NCBI RefSeq assembly: GCF_023074185.1
Contig: NZ_JADPKY010000094.1
Coordinates: 310,001 to 374,000 of the forward strand
Reading direction: 5' to 3'
Length of the DNA: 64,000 nucleotides
DNA from: Bradyrhizobium sp. 132
GTDB lineage: Bacteria > Pseudomonadota > Alphaproteobacteria > Rhizobiales > Xanthobacteraceae
The first letter of the stretch is position 1. Each line of letters begins with the position of its first letter. A program made the position numbers and the translations under genes. This document shows positions 33,338 through 43,010 of the stretch, piece after piece. The notes under the pieces are model-generated. The model did not search any database, had not been told where the DNA came from, and was given only the letters and a program-made list of their open reading frames with translations.

Positions 33338-35110
33338 ATGCATCGCTACCGGTCACATACATGCGGCGCGCTCCGCGAGAACAACATCGGCGAGACGGTC
33401 CGCCTTTCAGGCTGGGTCCATCGCGTTCGCGACCATGGCGGCGTGCTGTTCATCGACCTGCGCGACCATTACGGCCTGACCCAATGCGTGGTCGATCCGG
33501 ACTCGCCGGCGTTCTCGCAGGCTGAAAAGCTGCGCTCGGAATTCGTGGTGCGGATGGACGGCAAGGCCCGTCGTCGCCCCGAAGGCACCGACAATGACGA
33601 TTTGCCGACCGGCAAGATCGAGATCTATGTCAGCGAGATCGAAGTTCTGGGCCCGGCCGGCGACCTGCCGCTGCCGGTGTTCGGCGAGCAGGAATATCCC
33701 GAAGACATCCGCCTGAAGTACCGCTTCCTCGATTTGCGCCGCGAGAAGCTGCATCAGAACATCATGACGCGCGTCGAGATCATCAAGTCGATGCGCCGGC
33801 GCATGGAGGGGCAAGGCTTCTTCGAGTTCAACACCCCGATCCTGACCGCGTCCTCGCCGGAAGGCGCGCGCGACTTCCTGGTGCCCTCGCGCATCCATCC
33901 GGGAAAATTCTACGCGCTGCCGCAGGCGCCGCAGCAGTACAAGCAGCTCTTGATGATGTCGGGCTTCGATCGTTACTTCCAGATCGCGCCCTGCTTCCGC
34001 GACGAGGATCCGCGTGCCGACCGTCTGCCCGGCGAGTTCTACCAGCTCGACGTCGAGATGAGCTTTGTCACGCAGGAAGACGTCTTCGCGGCGATGGAAC
34101 CTGTCATCACCGGCGTGTTCGAGGAGTTCGCAAAGGGCAAGCCGGTGACCAAGGGCTGGCGTCGGATTCCGTTCGCCGAGTCGCTGCGAAAGTACGGCAG
34201 CGACAAGCCGGACCTGCGCAACCCCATCGAGATGCAGGACGTCTCCGAGCATTTTCGCGGCTCGGGTTTCAAGGTGTTCGCGCGCATGCTCGAAGATCCC
34301 AAGAACCAGGTCTGGGCGATCCCCGCGCCGGGCGGCGGCAGCCGTGCCTTCTGCGACCGCATGAATTCATGGGCGCAGGGCGAAGGCCAGCCGGGCCTCG
34401 GCTACATCATGTGGCGCGAGGGCGGCGAGGGTGCCGGTCCGCTCGCGAACAACATCGGGCCCGAGCGCACTGCTGCGATCCGCGCGCAGATCGGCACCAA
34501 GGAGGGCGATGCCGCCTTCTTCGTCGCCGGCGATCCCGACAAGTTCTGGAAGTTTTCAGGGTTGGCCCGCAACAAGGTCGGCGAGGAATTGAACCTCACC
34601 GACAAGGAGCGGTTCGAACTGGCCTGGATCGTCGACTTCCCGATGTACGAGTACAACGAGGAGGACAAGAAGGTCGACTTCTCGCACAACCCGTTCTCGA
34701 TGCCGCAGGGCGGCTTGGAAACGTTGAAGTCGCAGGATCCGCTGACCATCAAGGCGTTCCAGTACGACATCACCTGCAACGGGTACGAGATTGCCTCGGG
34801 CGGCATCCGCAACCACGTACCGGAAGCCATGGTGAAGGCGTTCGAGATCGCCGGCTATGGCGAGCAGGAAGTGGTCGATCGCTTCGGCGGCATGTACCGC
34901 GCTTTCCAGTACGGCGCGCCGCCGCATGGCGGCATGGCCGCGGGCGTTGACCGCATCGTGATGCTCTTGTGCGGCACCAACAATCTGCGCGAGATCTCGC
35001 TGTTCCCGATGAACCAGCAGGCCATGGATTTGCTGATGGGCGCGCCGTCGGACGCCAGCACCAAGCAGCTCCGCGATCTGCATGTGAAGGTGAGCCTGCC
35101 GCAGAAGTGA
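33338..35110 (+). CDS. aspS: Aspartyl-tRNA synthetase
   Basis: A 590-residue class II synthetase. Order of parts: OB-fold anticodon domain (SGWVHRVRDHGGVLFIDLRD), motif 2 (FRDEDPRADRLPGEFYQLDVEMSF), bacterial GAD insertion (about 290-420) and motif 3 (AAGVDRIVMLLCG). Length matches the bacterial type. In alphaproteobacteria without AsnRS the enzyme is often non-discriminating and works with GatCAB; this cannot be decided here. ATG 33338 (MHRYRSHTCG) matches the family start. Confidence 0.96.
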   Translation: MHRYRSHTCGALRENNIGETVRLSGWVHRVRDHGGVLFIDLRDHYGLTQCVVDPDSPAFSQAEKLRSEFVVRMDGKARRRPEGTDNDDLPTGKIEIYVSEIEVLGPAGDLPLPVFGEQEYPEDIRLKYRFLDLRREKLHQNIMTRVEIIKSMRRRMEGQGFFEFNTPILTASSPEGARDFLVPSRIHPGKFYALPQAPQQYKQLLMMSGFDRYFQIAPCFRDEDPRADRLPGEFYQLDVEMSFVTQEDVFAAMEPVITGVFEEFAKGKPVTKGWRRIPFAESLRKYGSDKPDLRNPIEMQDVSEHFRGSGFKVFARMLEDPKNQVWAIPAPGGGSRAFCDRMNSWAQGEGQPGLGYIMWREGGEGAGPLANNIGPERTAAIRAQIGTKEGDAAFFVAGDPDKFWKFSGLARNKVGEELNLTDKERFELAWIVDFPMYEYNEEDKKVDFSHNPFSMPQGGLETLKSQDPLTIKAFQYDITCNGYEIASGGIRNHVPEAMVKAFEIAGYGEQEVVDRFGGMYRAFQYGAPPHGGMAAGVDRIVMLLCGTNNLREISLFPMNQQAMDLLMGAPSDASTKQLRDLHVKVSLPQK

Positions 35111-35153
35111 GGCTGTCTCCGCAATGACGCCGACAGAGCTGCGCCTCGTTTCC

Positions 35154-35775
35154 CTACAGCCCCGTCGACGCCTCGATATTGAACTGCGCCAGCGTGCCCT
35201 CCGGGTCGGCATTGAAGAGCTGCATCAATTGCATCAGCGGCACCTTCGCGCGCGGCGTGACTTTGACGACGAGCGTCTGGCCCGGCGTTTCGATGAAGCT
35301 TGCGACCGCATCCACTGCCGTGCCTGCCTCCGGATTGGCGGGCGATATCTGCTCGGTAGGCTTTGACGCTGTCGACGAGTGTCTGGCGCGCGGCGTCGCG
35401 GCTGACATTTCGCCCCCGTGCATTCTGCGTCACCGCGGAATCGACGAAACCATTGTCGCGCACTGAGAACTCGAGCGCGACAGCCTCAATCCGGGCCGCT
35501 TGACCCATCAGTTGGGCGGGATCGGTCGAAAACACTTCGCGTCGTACGTTGCTGAGCGCGATACGCAATTGCACTTTTGCGATCCCGATGTCGAGGGTCG
35601 CGGGCGTCAGAACGAAGCTGTTGGACTGTTCTGTCCACGCCGCGCCGAGATCGAGGTCGATCGCGAGCTTGTCGATCCCGCTGAGCATCAATGTAATCTG
35701 CTTCGGGGCGGATGGATCGGTGGGCATGACCATCTTGGCGACCGCATGTACCTTGCTCGGGATCGAGCCGATCAT
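35154..35775 (-). pseudogene. Truncated and frameshifted gene of unknown function
   Basis: One frame from 35775 encodes MIGSIPSKVHAVAKMVMP onwards with a beta-rich pattern, through FSVRDNGFVDSAVTQNARGRNVSRDAARQTLVDSVKAYRADIARQ. Near 35340 the coding continues in another frame with PEAGTAVDAVASFIETPGQTLVVKVTPRAKVPLMQLMQLFNADPEGTL to the stop at 35154. The two pieces join smoothly into one C-terminal domain. The start looks internal, so the 5' half of a larger gene is likely missing. A single-base sequencing error is an alternative for the frameshift. Confidence 0.6.
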
Positions 35776-35938
35776 CTAGATATTTGACCGCGCGCCCTGT
35801 TGATGGGGCCGCAATCGGATGTTGCCACCGGGGCGCCCGCCGTGCTTCATCCCGTTTCCATGACCCGGAAATACCACCCGAAGGCGGGCCGGTCAGGACA
35901 ACGTAGTTTGAGGCCGGTAACGCGAGGCGAGACACCGC

Positions 35939-38248
35939 ATGTCGTCTTATTCCGATGATCTCCACCAGGCGGCGCTGGCCTATCACCGTCTGCCGCGCCC
36001 CGGAAAGCTCGAGATCCAGGCGAGCAAGCCGCTCGCCAACCAGCGCGACCTCGCGCTTGCCTATTCTCCAGGCGTCGCCGCCGCCTGCATGGAGATCGCC
36101 AAGAACCCGGCGGAAGCGGCGACGCTGACGATCCGCTCCAATCTGGTCGCCGTGGTCTCGAACGGCACCGCCGTGCTTGGTCTCGGCAATATCGGCCCGC
36201 TGGCCTCGAAGCCGGTGATGGAAGGCAAGGCGGTCCTGTTCAAGAAATTCGCCGGCATCGACGTGTTCGACATCGAGATCGCCGCCGACACTATCGATCG
36301 CGTGGTCGAGACCGTGGCCGCGCTCGAGCCGACCTTCGGCGGCATCAATCTCGAGGACATCCGCGGACCGGAGTGCTTCGAGATCGAGGCGCAGCTCAAG
36401 GAGCGCATGAAGATCCCGGTCTTCCACGACGACCAGCACGGCACTGCGATCATCGTTGCCGCCGCCATCACCAATGGTCTCAGGCTGAACGGCAAGAAGC
36501 TGTCCGACGTCAAGATTGTGGCGTCGGGGGCAGGGGCCGCAGCGATCGCGACGCTGAACCTGCTGGTGTCGATGGGCGCGCAGCGCAAGAACATCTGGGT
36601 CTGCGACATCGACGGCCTCGTGCACGAGGGCCGCAACACCACGATGGACCGCTGGAAGGCGGTCTATGCGCAGAAGACCGACAAGCGCACGCTGGCCGAC
36701 GTGATCGGCGGCGCCGACATCTTCATCGGCCTGTCGGCACCGGGCGTGCTCAAGCCCGAGATGGCCAAGGTGATGGGCGACAAGCCCCTGATCATGGCGC
36801 TCGCGAACCCGACGCCGGAGATCATGCCGGAAGAGGCGCGCAAGGCCCGCCCTGACGCCATGATCTGCACCGGGCGCTCGGACTATCCGAACCAGGTCAA
36901 CAACGTCCTGTGCTTTCCCTTCATCTTCCGCGGCGCGCTCGACGTCGGCGCCACCGCGATCAACGAGGAGATGAAGCACGCCGCCGTGGAGGCCATCGCA
37001 CAGCTCGCGCGCGAGGCGCCGTCCGACGCGGTCGCGCAAGGCTTTGACACCGGCGAAACGCAGGGTTTCGGACCGGGCTCGCTGATCCCGAGTCCGTTTG
37101 ATCCCCGATTGATCCTGCGCATTGCGCCGGCGGTAGCGAAAGCGGCGATAGAATCGGGCGTTGCGACCCGGCCCATCACGAATTTCGACGAATACACCGC
37201 GCTGCTCGAGCGCTTCGCCTTCCGCTCCGGCCTCGTCATGAAGCCGATGTTCGCCAAGGCCAAGACCCAGCCGGTGCGCGTGATCTACGCCGAAGGCGAG
37301 GACGAGCGCGTGCTGCGCGCCACGCAAGTGGTGCTGGAAGAGAAACTGGCGACGCCGATCCTGGTCGGACGTCCGTCGGTGGTCGAGGCGCGCATCAAGC
37401 GCTTCGGCCTCTCGATCAAGGCCGGCAAGGACTTCGACCTCATCAATCCCGAGGACGATCCGCGCTACCGCTCCTACGTGCAGTCCTATGTCGAGGTCGC
37501 CGGCCGCTGCGGCGTCACGCCGGATGCGGCGCGCACGGTGGTGCGCACCAACAACACCGTCATCGCCGCGCTCGCGGTGGTGCGCGGAGAGGCCGACGCC
37601 ATGCTCTGCGGAGTCGAGGGGCGCTACATGAGCCATCTGCGCCATGTCCGCGAGATCGTCGGGTTCTGCCCGGGGATCAGCGACTATGCGGCGCTGGCGC
37701 TGCTGATCACGAGCAAGGGCGCCTTCTTCATCGCCGACACCCAGGTGCGGCCCAATCCGAGCGCCGAGGAGCTCGCCGAGATCGCTTCGCTCGCGGCGGT
37801 TCACGTCCAGCGCTTCAACATCAAGCCGAAGATCGCCTTTGTGTCGCATTCGGATTTCGGCAGCTACGACACGGACTCCTCGCGCAAGATGCGCCGGGCA
37901 ACCCAGCTCCTGAAGGAGAAGCATCCGGAGATCGAGGCCGACGGCGAGATGCAGGGCGACACCGCCCTCTCGGCCGCGGCGCGAAAAATGGTGCTGCCGC
38001 ACTCCAAGCTCGAGGGCGAGGCCAACATTATGATGATGCCGAGCCTCGACACCGCCAACGTCGCCTATCAGATGATCAAGTCGCTGGCGGACGCGCTCCC
38101 CGTCGGCCCGATCCTGATCGGCCCGGCGCGCCCGGCCCACATCCTCACCCCGTCGGTGACGGCACGTGGCATCCTCAACATGACCGCGGTGGCCGTGGTC
38201 GAAGCGCAGGAGCGCGCGGCCCGGCAGCAGCCGACGTTGTTTACCTGA
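35939..38248 (+). CDS. maeB: NADP-dependent malic enzyme with C-terminal phosphotransacetylase-like domain
   Basis: A 769-residue MaeB-type enzyme converting malate to pyruvate and CO2 with NADP. Residues 1-430 are the malic domain (YSPGVAAACMEIAKNP, GNIGPLASKPVMEGKAVLFKKFAGIDVFDIE, FHDDQHGTAIIVAAAITNGL, and the NAD-binding VASGAGAAAIATLNLL). Residues from about 445 form the phosphotransacetylase-like regulatory half (VIYAEGEDERVLRA, SDFGSYDTDSSRKMR, NVAYQMIKSLADALPVGPILIGPARPAHIL), which senses acetyl-CoA in relatives and is usually not catalytic. In rhizobia this supplies pyruvate during growth on C4 acids. Confidence 0.95.
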   Translation: MSSYSDDLHQAALAYHRLPRPGKLEIQASKPLANQRDLALAYSPGVAAACMEIAKNPAEAATLTIRSNLVAVVSNGTAVLGLGNIGPLASKPVMEGKAVLFKKFAGIDVFDIEIAADTIDRVVETVAALEPTFGGINLEDIRGPECFEIEAQLKERMKIPVFHDDQHGTAIIVAAAITNGLRLNGKKLSDVKIVASGAGAAAIATLNLLVSMGAQRKNIWVCDIDGLVHEGRNTTMDRWKAVYAQKTDKRTLADVIGGADIFIGLSAPGVLKPEMAKVMGDKPLIMALANPTPEIMPEEARKARPDAMICTGRSDYPNQVNNVLCFPFIFRGALDVGATAINEEMKHAAVEAIAQLAREAPSDAVAQGFDTGETQGFGPGSLIPSPFDPRLILRIAPAVAKAAIESGVATRPITNFDEYTALLERFAFRSGLVMKPMFAKAKTQPVRVIYAEGEDERVLRATQVVLEEKLATPILVGRPSVVEARIKRFGLSIKAGKDFDLINPEDDPRYRSYVQSYVEVAGRCGVTPDAARTVVRTNNTVIAALAVVRGEADAMLCGVEGRYMSHLRHVREIVGFCPGISDYAALALLITSKGAFFIADTQVRPNPSAEELAEIASLAAVHVQRFNIKPKIAFVSHSDFGSYDTDSSRKMRRATQLLKEKHPEIEADGEMQGDTALSAAARKMVLPHSKLEGEANIMMMPSLDTANVAYQMIKSLADALPVGPILIGPARPAHILTPSVTARGILNMTAVAVVEAQERAARQQPTLFT

Positions 38249-38273
38249 GGCGAACTGAAGCGCCGCCGGAGGT

Positions 38274-38332
38274 GCAATCCCTTCTCCCCTTGTTGTGGGA
38301 GAAGGTGGCGCGAAGCGCCGGATGAGGGGAAG
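38274..38332. repeat. Short palindromic intergenic repeat
   Basis: Two adjacent hairpins: CCTTCTCCC / GGGAGAAGG (38280-38288 with 38297-38305) and GGCGC-GAA-GCGCC (38307-38319), followed by GGATGAGGGG. This arrangement is, from memory, a frequent mosaic repeat in Rhizobiales intergenic regions. It lies 25-85 bases after maeB and may also act as a transcript end. Confidence 0.7.
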
Positions 38333-38468
38333 TTCGTGCGCGGGGCTATTTTTGAATTACTTGCAGTTAGCGATTTCCCCGTTTGTAAACCGGCGAATGA
38401 CTCTTCATAATCGCTCGGTGCTTTCGTCAAGGTTGCGATTTCAGAAAGCCTGAGCCAAGAGGCCGATC

Positions 38469-38921
38469 ATGCCAGCGTTCGTGACTTTCGGGCGAATCCT
38501 GTTCGCCGTGCTGTTCATCTACACGGGCGCGGCAAGACTGTTTGCCATGCAGGCGACGGTTGATTTCATCACCGCCAAGGTCGTGGTGCCCGAGATGATC
38601 GCGCCTTACGCCAAGCAGATCGAGACGGCGACGGCCATGTCCACGCCGCAACTGCTGGCGATCGCGGTCGGCGTGCTCGAGATCATCGGGGGGGTGATGA
38701 TCGCGCTGAATTTCGGTGCGCGCTTCTTCGCGATGCTGATGATCATCTATGTCGCGGTCGCGACCTTCCTGTTCTACGACTTCTGGAACCAGGCGGCGCC
38801 CGAGAACGCCAAGATGCTGGTTGACGCGCTCAAGAACCTCTCCATCATCGGCGCGCTGTTCATGATCATGGGCTACGGCCGCGCCACGCGTCCGGCCGAG
38901 GCGGCCTACGGGGACGTGTGA
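38469..38921 (+). CDS. DoxX-like four-helix membrane protein
   Basis: A 150-residue protein with four predicted membrane helices (about 5-25, 60-80, 85-105 and 120-138). FGRILFAVLFIYTGAARLF at the N-terminus and LLAIAVGVLEIIGGVMIALNFGARFFAMLMIIYVAVATFLFYDFW in the middle are typical of the DoxX/DUF4870-like group. DoxX proteins have been tied to quinone or redox functions, but this one is unassigned. It lies convergent with the DHFR-like gene. Confidence 0.75.
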   Translation: MPAFVTFGRILFAVLFIYTGAARLFAMQATVDFITAKVVVPEMIAPYAKQIETATAMSTPQLLAIAVGVLEIIGGVMIALNFGARFFAMLMIIYVAVATFLFYDFWNQAAPENAKMLVDALKNLSIIGALFMIMGYGRATRPAEAAYGDV

Positions 38922-38932
38922 GGCTAAACCAC

Positions 38933-39484
38933 CTACGTCCTACGCCACGGCGTGACGGTTACGTCATGCGCCGCATCGAGCAGATACGGCGTGCCCGGCT
39001 TCATCCCGTGTGACGCAAGCACCTCGTGCGGCGTCCGCGCCGGTACATCCACAAAACAGCCTTCGCCGCCGGGCAGCCGCAGATGGGGGGCTTCCGACAG
39101 CCAGAACGTGTCGTAGCGGTCCATGAACATGTCGAACACGACGGGGCCGCCGATGATCGCGATGGTGCCGGAGGCGACATCGGCGAAGGCGCAGGCCTCC
39201 TCGAAGCTCGCATGATCCGGATTCCACAATGTCGCGTTCGGCATCTCGGGATCGACGGTCAGAGCCTTGATCTTGCGGGTCAGGATCAGGCGCTTGCGCT
39301 TGGGTGAATTCGGCTGCTGCTCGTGGGAGTGCCGGCCGTGCACGACCAGCGCGGCGCGATCGAGCGCCTGTTCGAAGAACAGCTTGTCGCCTTCGAACTT
39401 CAGGCTGTCTGGCATGACGTGCGCCGGATCGGCGAGCATGCCGTCCGCGGAGACGATGACGTAGCCTTCGAAGCGGAAAGACAA
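38933..39484 (-). CDS. Dihydrofolate reductase-like protein
   Basis: A 183-residue single-domain protein of the DHFR/RibD C-terminal superfamily. It opens FEGYVIVSADGMLADP and carries ALVVHGRHSHE, TIAIIGGPVVFDMFMDRYDTFWLSEAPHLRLPGG, the NADPH-binding and substrate-side motifs of this family. The true DHFR hallmark residues are not all there, so reductase activity on another pterin or lactam is just as likely. It follows the polysaccharide deacetylase gene by seven bases in the same direction. Confidence 0.75.
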   Translation of the reverse strand: MSFRFEGYVIVSADGMLADPAHVMPDSLKFEGDKLFFEQALDRAALVVHGRHSHEQQPNSPKRKRLILTRKIKALTVDPEMPNATLWNPDHASFEEACAFADVASGTIAIIGGPVVFDMFMDRYDTFWLSEAPHLRLPGGEGCFVDVPARTPHEVLASHGMKPGTPYLLDAAHDVTVTPWRRT

Positions 39485-39491
39485 TTGCCGG

Positions 39492-40502
39492 CTATTCGGA
39501 AACTGTCGTGACGACGCTGTTGACCGGCCGGGTGCTGACTGTCGGCAGCTTGACGTCCTTGAGCAGCTCCTGATCGTATTCGGGCAGCGACGAAGCGGGG
39601 AACTTGGCGCGCATCGCCACCACCTTGTAGCCGCCCGCCTTCAGGCGCTTGAGCAACTCGGGCAAGGCCTCCGCCGTATGCTTCTGGAAGTCGTGCATCA
39701 AGATGATGCCCTTGCCCTTGCTGTCGAGCTTCTTCATCACGGTCTCGATCACCTTCTCGGGCTTCGAGGCCTTGAAGTCGAAGGAGTCGATGTCGCAGGA
39801 GAAGATCGCGACGTTGCGGTTGCCGAGATAGGTGACCATCTCCGGCGGGTGCTGGAGCGCCGGGAAGCGGAAGAACGGCGAGGGCGAGATGCCGCCGAGC
39901 GCCCATTTCACCGCGGAAAGACCCTTCTCGATCTCTTCCTTGCGCTGCTGCTCGCTGAGCTTCTTGTTGTTGAGGTTGGCGTGCGACCAGGTGTGGGTGC
40001 CCACGGTGTGGCCGGCCGCGTAGACCTGCTTCAGGATCTCCGGCTCATAGGTCGCGTGCTTGCCGATCGAGAAGAAGATGCCGGTGGTGCATTCGTCGGC
40101 GAGCGCCTTCAGCACAGCGGGTGTGTTCTTCGGCCAGGGACCGTCGTCGAAGGTCAGCACCACCTCCTTGTCGCGCAGGAAGTCGAGCTCCTTGAAATGC
40201 TCGAAGCCAAAGCCGGGGCCCCCCGTGGTGTCGATCTCGACGGTGCGGGCGACGCCGAGCGCGCCGGGCGTGTTGCAGGCGGCACGGGCAGGCTGCGGCG
40301 CTTGCTTCGGCGGCGGTGGGAAGGCCGGTTGCGCCGGTGCGGCGGCTGCAGCCGCGGGAGCAGCAGGTGCTGGAGCGGGCACAGCGGCGGGTGCCGCCTG
40401 GGTAGCGGCTGCAGGTTTTGCCGCGGGGGTCTGCGACCATGCCGCGCCTGTCAACGCAACTGACATCGCGCTTGCCAAAATCAGTCCTGCTGCCACACGC
40501 AT
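39492..40502 (-). CDS. Exported polysaccharide deacetylase
   Basis: A 336-residue secreted enzyme of the NodB/CE4 family. Residues 1-24 are a signal peptide; 25-80 are an Ala/Pro-rich linker; the catalytic domain from about 110 has VVLTFDDGPWPKNTPAVLKAL (catalytic Asp and metal Asp), GHTVGTHTWSHANL (metal His residues) and ILMHDFQKHTAEALPELLKRLK. It would deacetylate N-acetylated glycans, perhaps peptidoglycan or an exopolysaccharide. Start ATG 40502 is chosen because GAGGA stands seven bases upstream. Confidence 0.9.
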   Translation of the reverse strand: MRVAAGLILASAMSVALTGAAWSQTPAAKPAAATQAAPAAVPAPAPAAPAAAAAAPAQPAFPPPPKQAPQPARAACNTPGALGVARTVEIDTTGGPGFGFEHFKELDFLRDKEVVLTFDDGPWPKNTPAVLKALADECTTGIFFSIGKHATYEPEILKQVYAAGHTVGTHTWSHANLNNKKLSEQQRKEEIEKGLSAVKWALGGISPSPFFRFPALQHPPEMVTYLGNRNVAIFSCDIDSFDFKASKPEKVIETVMKKLDSKGKGIILMHDFQKHTAEALPELLKRLKAGGYKVVAMRAKFPASSLPEYDQELLKDVKLPTVSTRPVNSVVTTVSE

Positions 40503-40666
40503 GGTGTTGTCCTCGAGATTGATCCCGTTGTTCTGCCGTGGCTTTTCGCTTCCGGCAAAACCATCCTGCCCCAAACAATCCTAGCCTAGATGGTGGGCCC
40601 TCGCCATTGCAACGGCTGTTTGGCGCCTCACAACAATTGTGCCCAACCGGATTGGGCTGCGGCCCG

Positions 40667-41233
40667 TCAGCTGTCGGCCAGCGTCTTGGCGATTGCCGTC
40701 TTGATCCGCGTGTCGGCCGGCTCGACCGTGGATGCAAAGACGTCGGCGATGTAGCCGTCACGGCCGATCAGATATTTGTGGAAGTTCCATTTCGGGACCT
40801 CCTTTGGCCGCGCCTCTGCCGCCCATTTGTAGAACGGATGCGCCTTCGCACCGACCACGACGGCCTTGGCCGCAATCGGGAAGGTAACGCCATATTGGTG
40901 GTGCGCGGTCTCCGAGATCTCGCTGATGCCGCCGGGCTCCTGTCCGCCAAAATCGTTGGAGGGAACGCCGATCACGGTGAGCCCGCGTTCGCGAAACTCG
41001 CTCCAGATTTCTTGCAGGCCGGCATATTGCGGCGTGTAACCGCAGAGCGAGGCGGTGTTGACCACCAGCAGCGGCTTGCCGGTGAAAGCCGCAAGGCGGA
41101 TGTCGTCGCCTGACAATGCAGGGAAGGAAAAGGCGTAGGCCGGTATACGGCTCATGCCGCCGTTGGCCAACGCGCGCGTTGCCGATGCGGCCGTCATCAG
41201 AAGCGCGGCGAGCATGGTCCTGCGGTTCAGCAT
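40667..41233 (-). CDS. Exported glutathione peroxidase-type thiol peroxidase
   Basis: A 188-residue protein of the glutathione peroxidase family. VVNTASLCGYTPQYAGLQEIW carries the active cysteine in place of selenocysteine; GVPSNDFGGQEPG supplies the active Gln; WNFHKYLI carries the Trp/Asn of the catalytic tetrad. The N-terminus MLNRRTMLAALLMTAASATRALA has twin arginines and a hydrophobic run, suggesting Tat or Sec export. Bacterial members usually use thioredoxin rather than glutathione. Confidence 0.9.
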   Translation of the reverse strand: MLNRRTMLAALLMTAASATRALANGGMSRIPAYAFSFPALSGDDIRLAAFTGKPLLVVNTASLCGYTPQYAGLQEIWSEFRERGLTVIGVPSNDFGGQEPGGISEISETAHHQYGVTFPIAAKAVVVGAKAHPFYKWAAEARPKEVPKWNFHKYLIGRDGYIADVFASTVEPADTRIKTAIAKTLADS

Positions 41234-41324
41234 GGCGGCGTCCCCCGACCTGATCCGGGACTCACCTTACTCCGCCGCGGCGATCAGCCTGCTCAACACC
41301 ACGTTATCTGACGGGGCGAACTGC

Positions 41325-43010
41325 TCAGTAGAGCCGCACGATGAAGTCGGTGCCTTCGCCGGTCTCGCCCTGGTTGATGCCCTGGTCGGAGATGATGATC
41401 GATCCGCCCGATGTCAGCATCTCGTTGATCTTGACCATGGTGTCGGCAGGCATCGAGACGCGGTCGAGCGCCTCGGCCGGGCTGTCCGGTGTCACCACCG
41501 GCTTGATGGCGACGGGGATGACGGCGGCACCACGCTGGCGGCGTGTCGCGCGGCCGTCATCTTCGCGCGCGGCAGAGCGGACGGACACCGGCAAGGACAC
41601 CACCGACCAATGCAGCGCATTGGCATCGGCCTTGTCGACTTCGGCGGTGAAGACATGCGTGCCGAGCGGCCGATCGCTCGCTGCGATCGTGACGGGCACC
41701 TCGAATAGCGGCGCAAAGTTCTGCCGCACGTAGAGCTTGGAATCCTTGCGGCTGATGAAGACCGCGATCTGGCCGGCGCGCTTGGGCGCTTCCGGCTTTG
41801 CGGCCGGCGCCGGATCGGCGGCGTGGGCTTCGTCCTTCTTGACGTCGGGCATGGCGGCCTGTGCCGGCGCGGTGGCCGGTGCATCGGACGTCTTCGCGGG
41901 CTCGGACTTTGCGGTGTCAGACTTTGCGGCGTCAGACTTTACGGCGTCAGACTTGGCAGCCTCTATCTTGTCTCCGGCAGCCGCCGAAGCCTTGGTCGTT
42001 TCTTTGGTCGTTTCTTTAAGCGCCTCCGCGGCTTCGACAGGCTTCGCTTCGGTGGTCGCGGGTTCCTGTGGCTTGGCCGCGTCAGATGCCTCAGCGGTCT
42101 TGGTCTCAGGCTTTGCCGTCGGCTCGGTCTGGGCCGATGCCGCGGCTTCGCCGCGGGTCGGCGCATTGCCGGTGGTCACGTCCGACATTACGGTGTGGCC
42201 TACCGACGAGCGCAGCTCGAGCTCGCCGGCGGCGCTGGCGGTCTTCGTTTCAGCCGGCTTGGCTTCGGCGGCCCAGGTATTGGCCGCGTCCTTGTCGGCC
42301 TTGTCGCTGGCATTGGTCTGCGGCTCCAGGCTGGCCGCGGGTTGCGGCGGCACGCGCACGGAGGCGAGCAGCGGATGTGAGAAGTTCTGCGGCGATATCT
42401 GGCGGGGCGAAACGATCACGCGCGCGCCCATCCTGGTCCAGTTCCACATCTTCACCGCGAACGCCATCGGCATGCGGATGCAGCCATGCGAGGCCGGATA
42501 GCCCGGCAGCACGCCGGCATGCATGGCGATGCCGGACCACGTGACCCGCTGCATGTACGGCATCGGCGCGCCGCTATAGATGTTGGAGTGGTGGAATTTG
42601 TGCTTTTGGATGACACTGAACACACCCATCGGCGTCGAATGGCCCTTCATGCCCGTCGACACCGGAGATTCCGCGAACACGCCGTTGGTGTCGTAGACCG
42701 TGACTCTCTGCCGGTCGATCGAGACGACGATGACGAGAGGACCTTGCGGTTTCGTGCCGGCTTCTTTCTCGGCAACGACGCCTTTCTTGCCGGCCGCGCC
42801 GCGCTTCTGTGGCTTCTGGCGCGGGACTTCGGAATGGCGCTCCTGGCGCCCGTAGAACCCGTCGGAATAATCGGTCCAGTAATAAAACGCTGCGTCTGCC
42901 TGGCTTGCGGTACCGATCGCACCCGCCGCCGTCAAAATGGCGACCTGCCAAAGCCGCGTCGGTTTGGCAGAAAAACCGGACCCTTTCACGCTATTCATCT
43001 TCCAATCCAC
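41325..43010 (-). CDS. L,D-transpeptidase (YkuD) with second degenerate YkuD-like domain
   Basis: A 561-residue cell-wall enzyme. After a signal peptide (about 20-40), residues 90-210 form a YkuD L,D-transpeptidase domain with VVSIDRQRVTVYD and the catalytic HAGVLPGYPASHGCIRMP, Cys177 (numbering from 43010). It would make 3-3 crosslinks or anchor proteins to peptidoglycan. A long Ala/Lys/Glu/Thr linker (about 215-405) with repeated KSDAAKSD-type segments follows. Residues 410-561 recall the start and end of a YkuD domain (IAVFISRKDSKLYVRQNF and LDRVSMPADTMVKINEML) but lack the His/Cys motif. ATG 42998 is an alternative start. Confidence 0.85.
   Translation of the reverse strand: MDWKMNSVKGSGFSAKPTRLWQVAILTAAGAIGTASQADAAFYYWTDYSDGFYGRQERHSEVPRQKPQKRGAAGKKGVVAEKEAGTKPQGPLVIVVSIDRQRVTVYDTNGVFAESPVSTGMKGHSTPMGVFSVIQKHKFHHSNIYSGAPMPYMQRVTWSGIAMHAGVLPGYPASHGCIRMPMAFAVKMWNWTRMGARVIVSPRQISPQNFSHPLLASVRVPPQPAASLEPQTNASDKADKDAANTWAAEAKPAETKTASAAGELELRSSVGHTVMSDVTTGNAPTRGEAAASAQTEPTAKPETKTAEASDAAKPQEPATTEAKPVEAAEALKETTKETTKASAAAGDKIEAAKSDAVKSDAAKSDTAKSEPAKTSDAPATAPAQAAMPDVKKDEAHAADPAPAAKPEAPKRAGQIAVFISRKDSKLYVRQNFAPLFEVPVTIAASDRPLGTHVFTAEVDKADANALHWSVVSLPVSVRSAAREDDGRATRRQRGAAVIPVAIKPVVTPDSPAEALDRVSMPADTMVKINEMLTSGGSIIISDQGINQGETGEGTDFIVRLY

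Noticed and set aside
35486..38140. An 884-codon open frame antisense to malic enzyme
   Set aside because: High third-position GC leaves antisense frames open; the sense gene is a complete, well-conserved enzyme.
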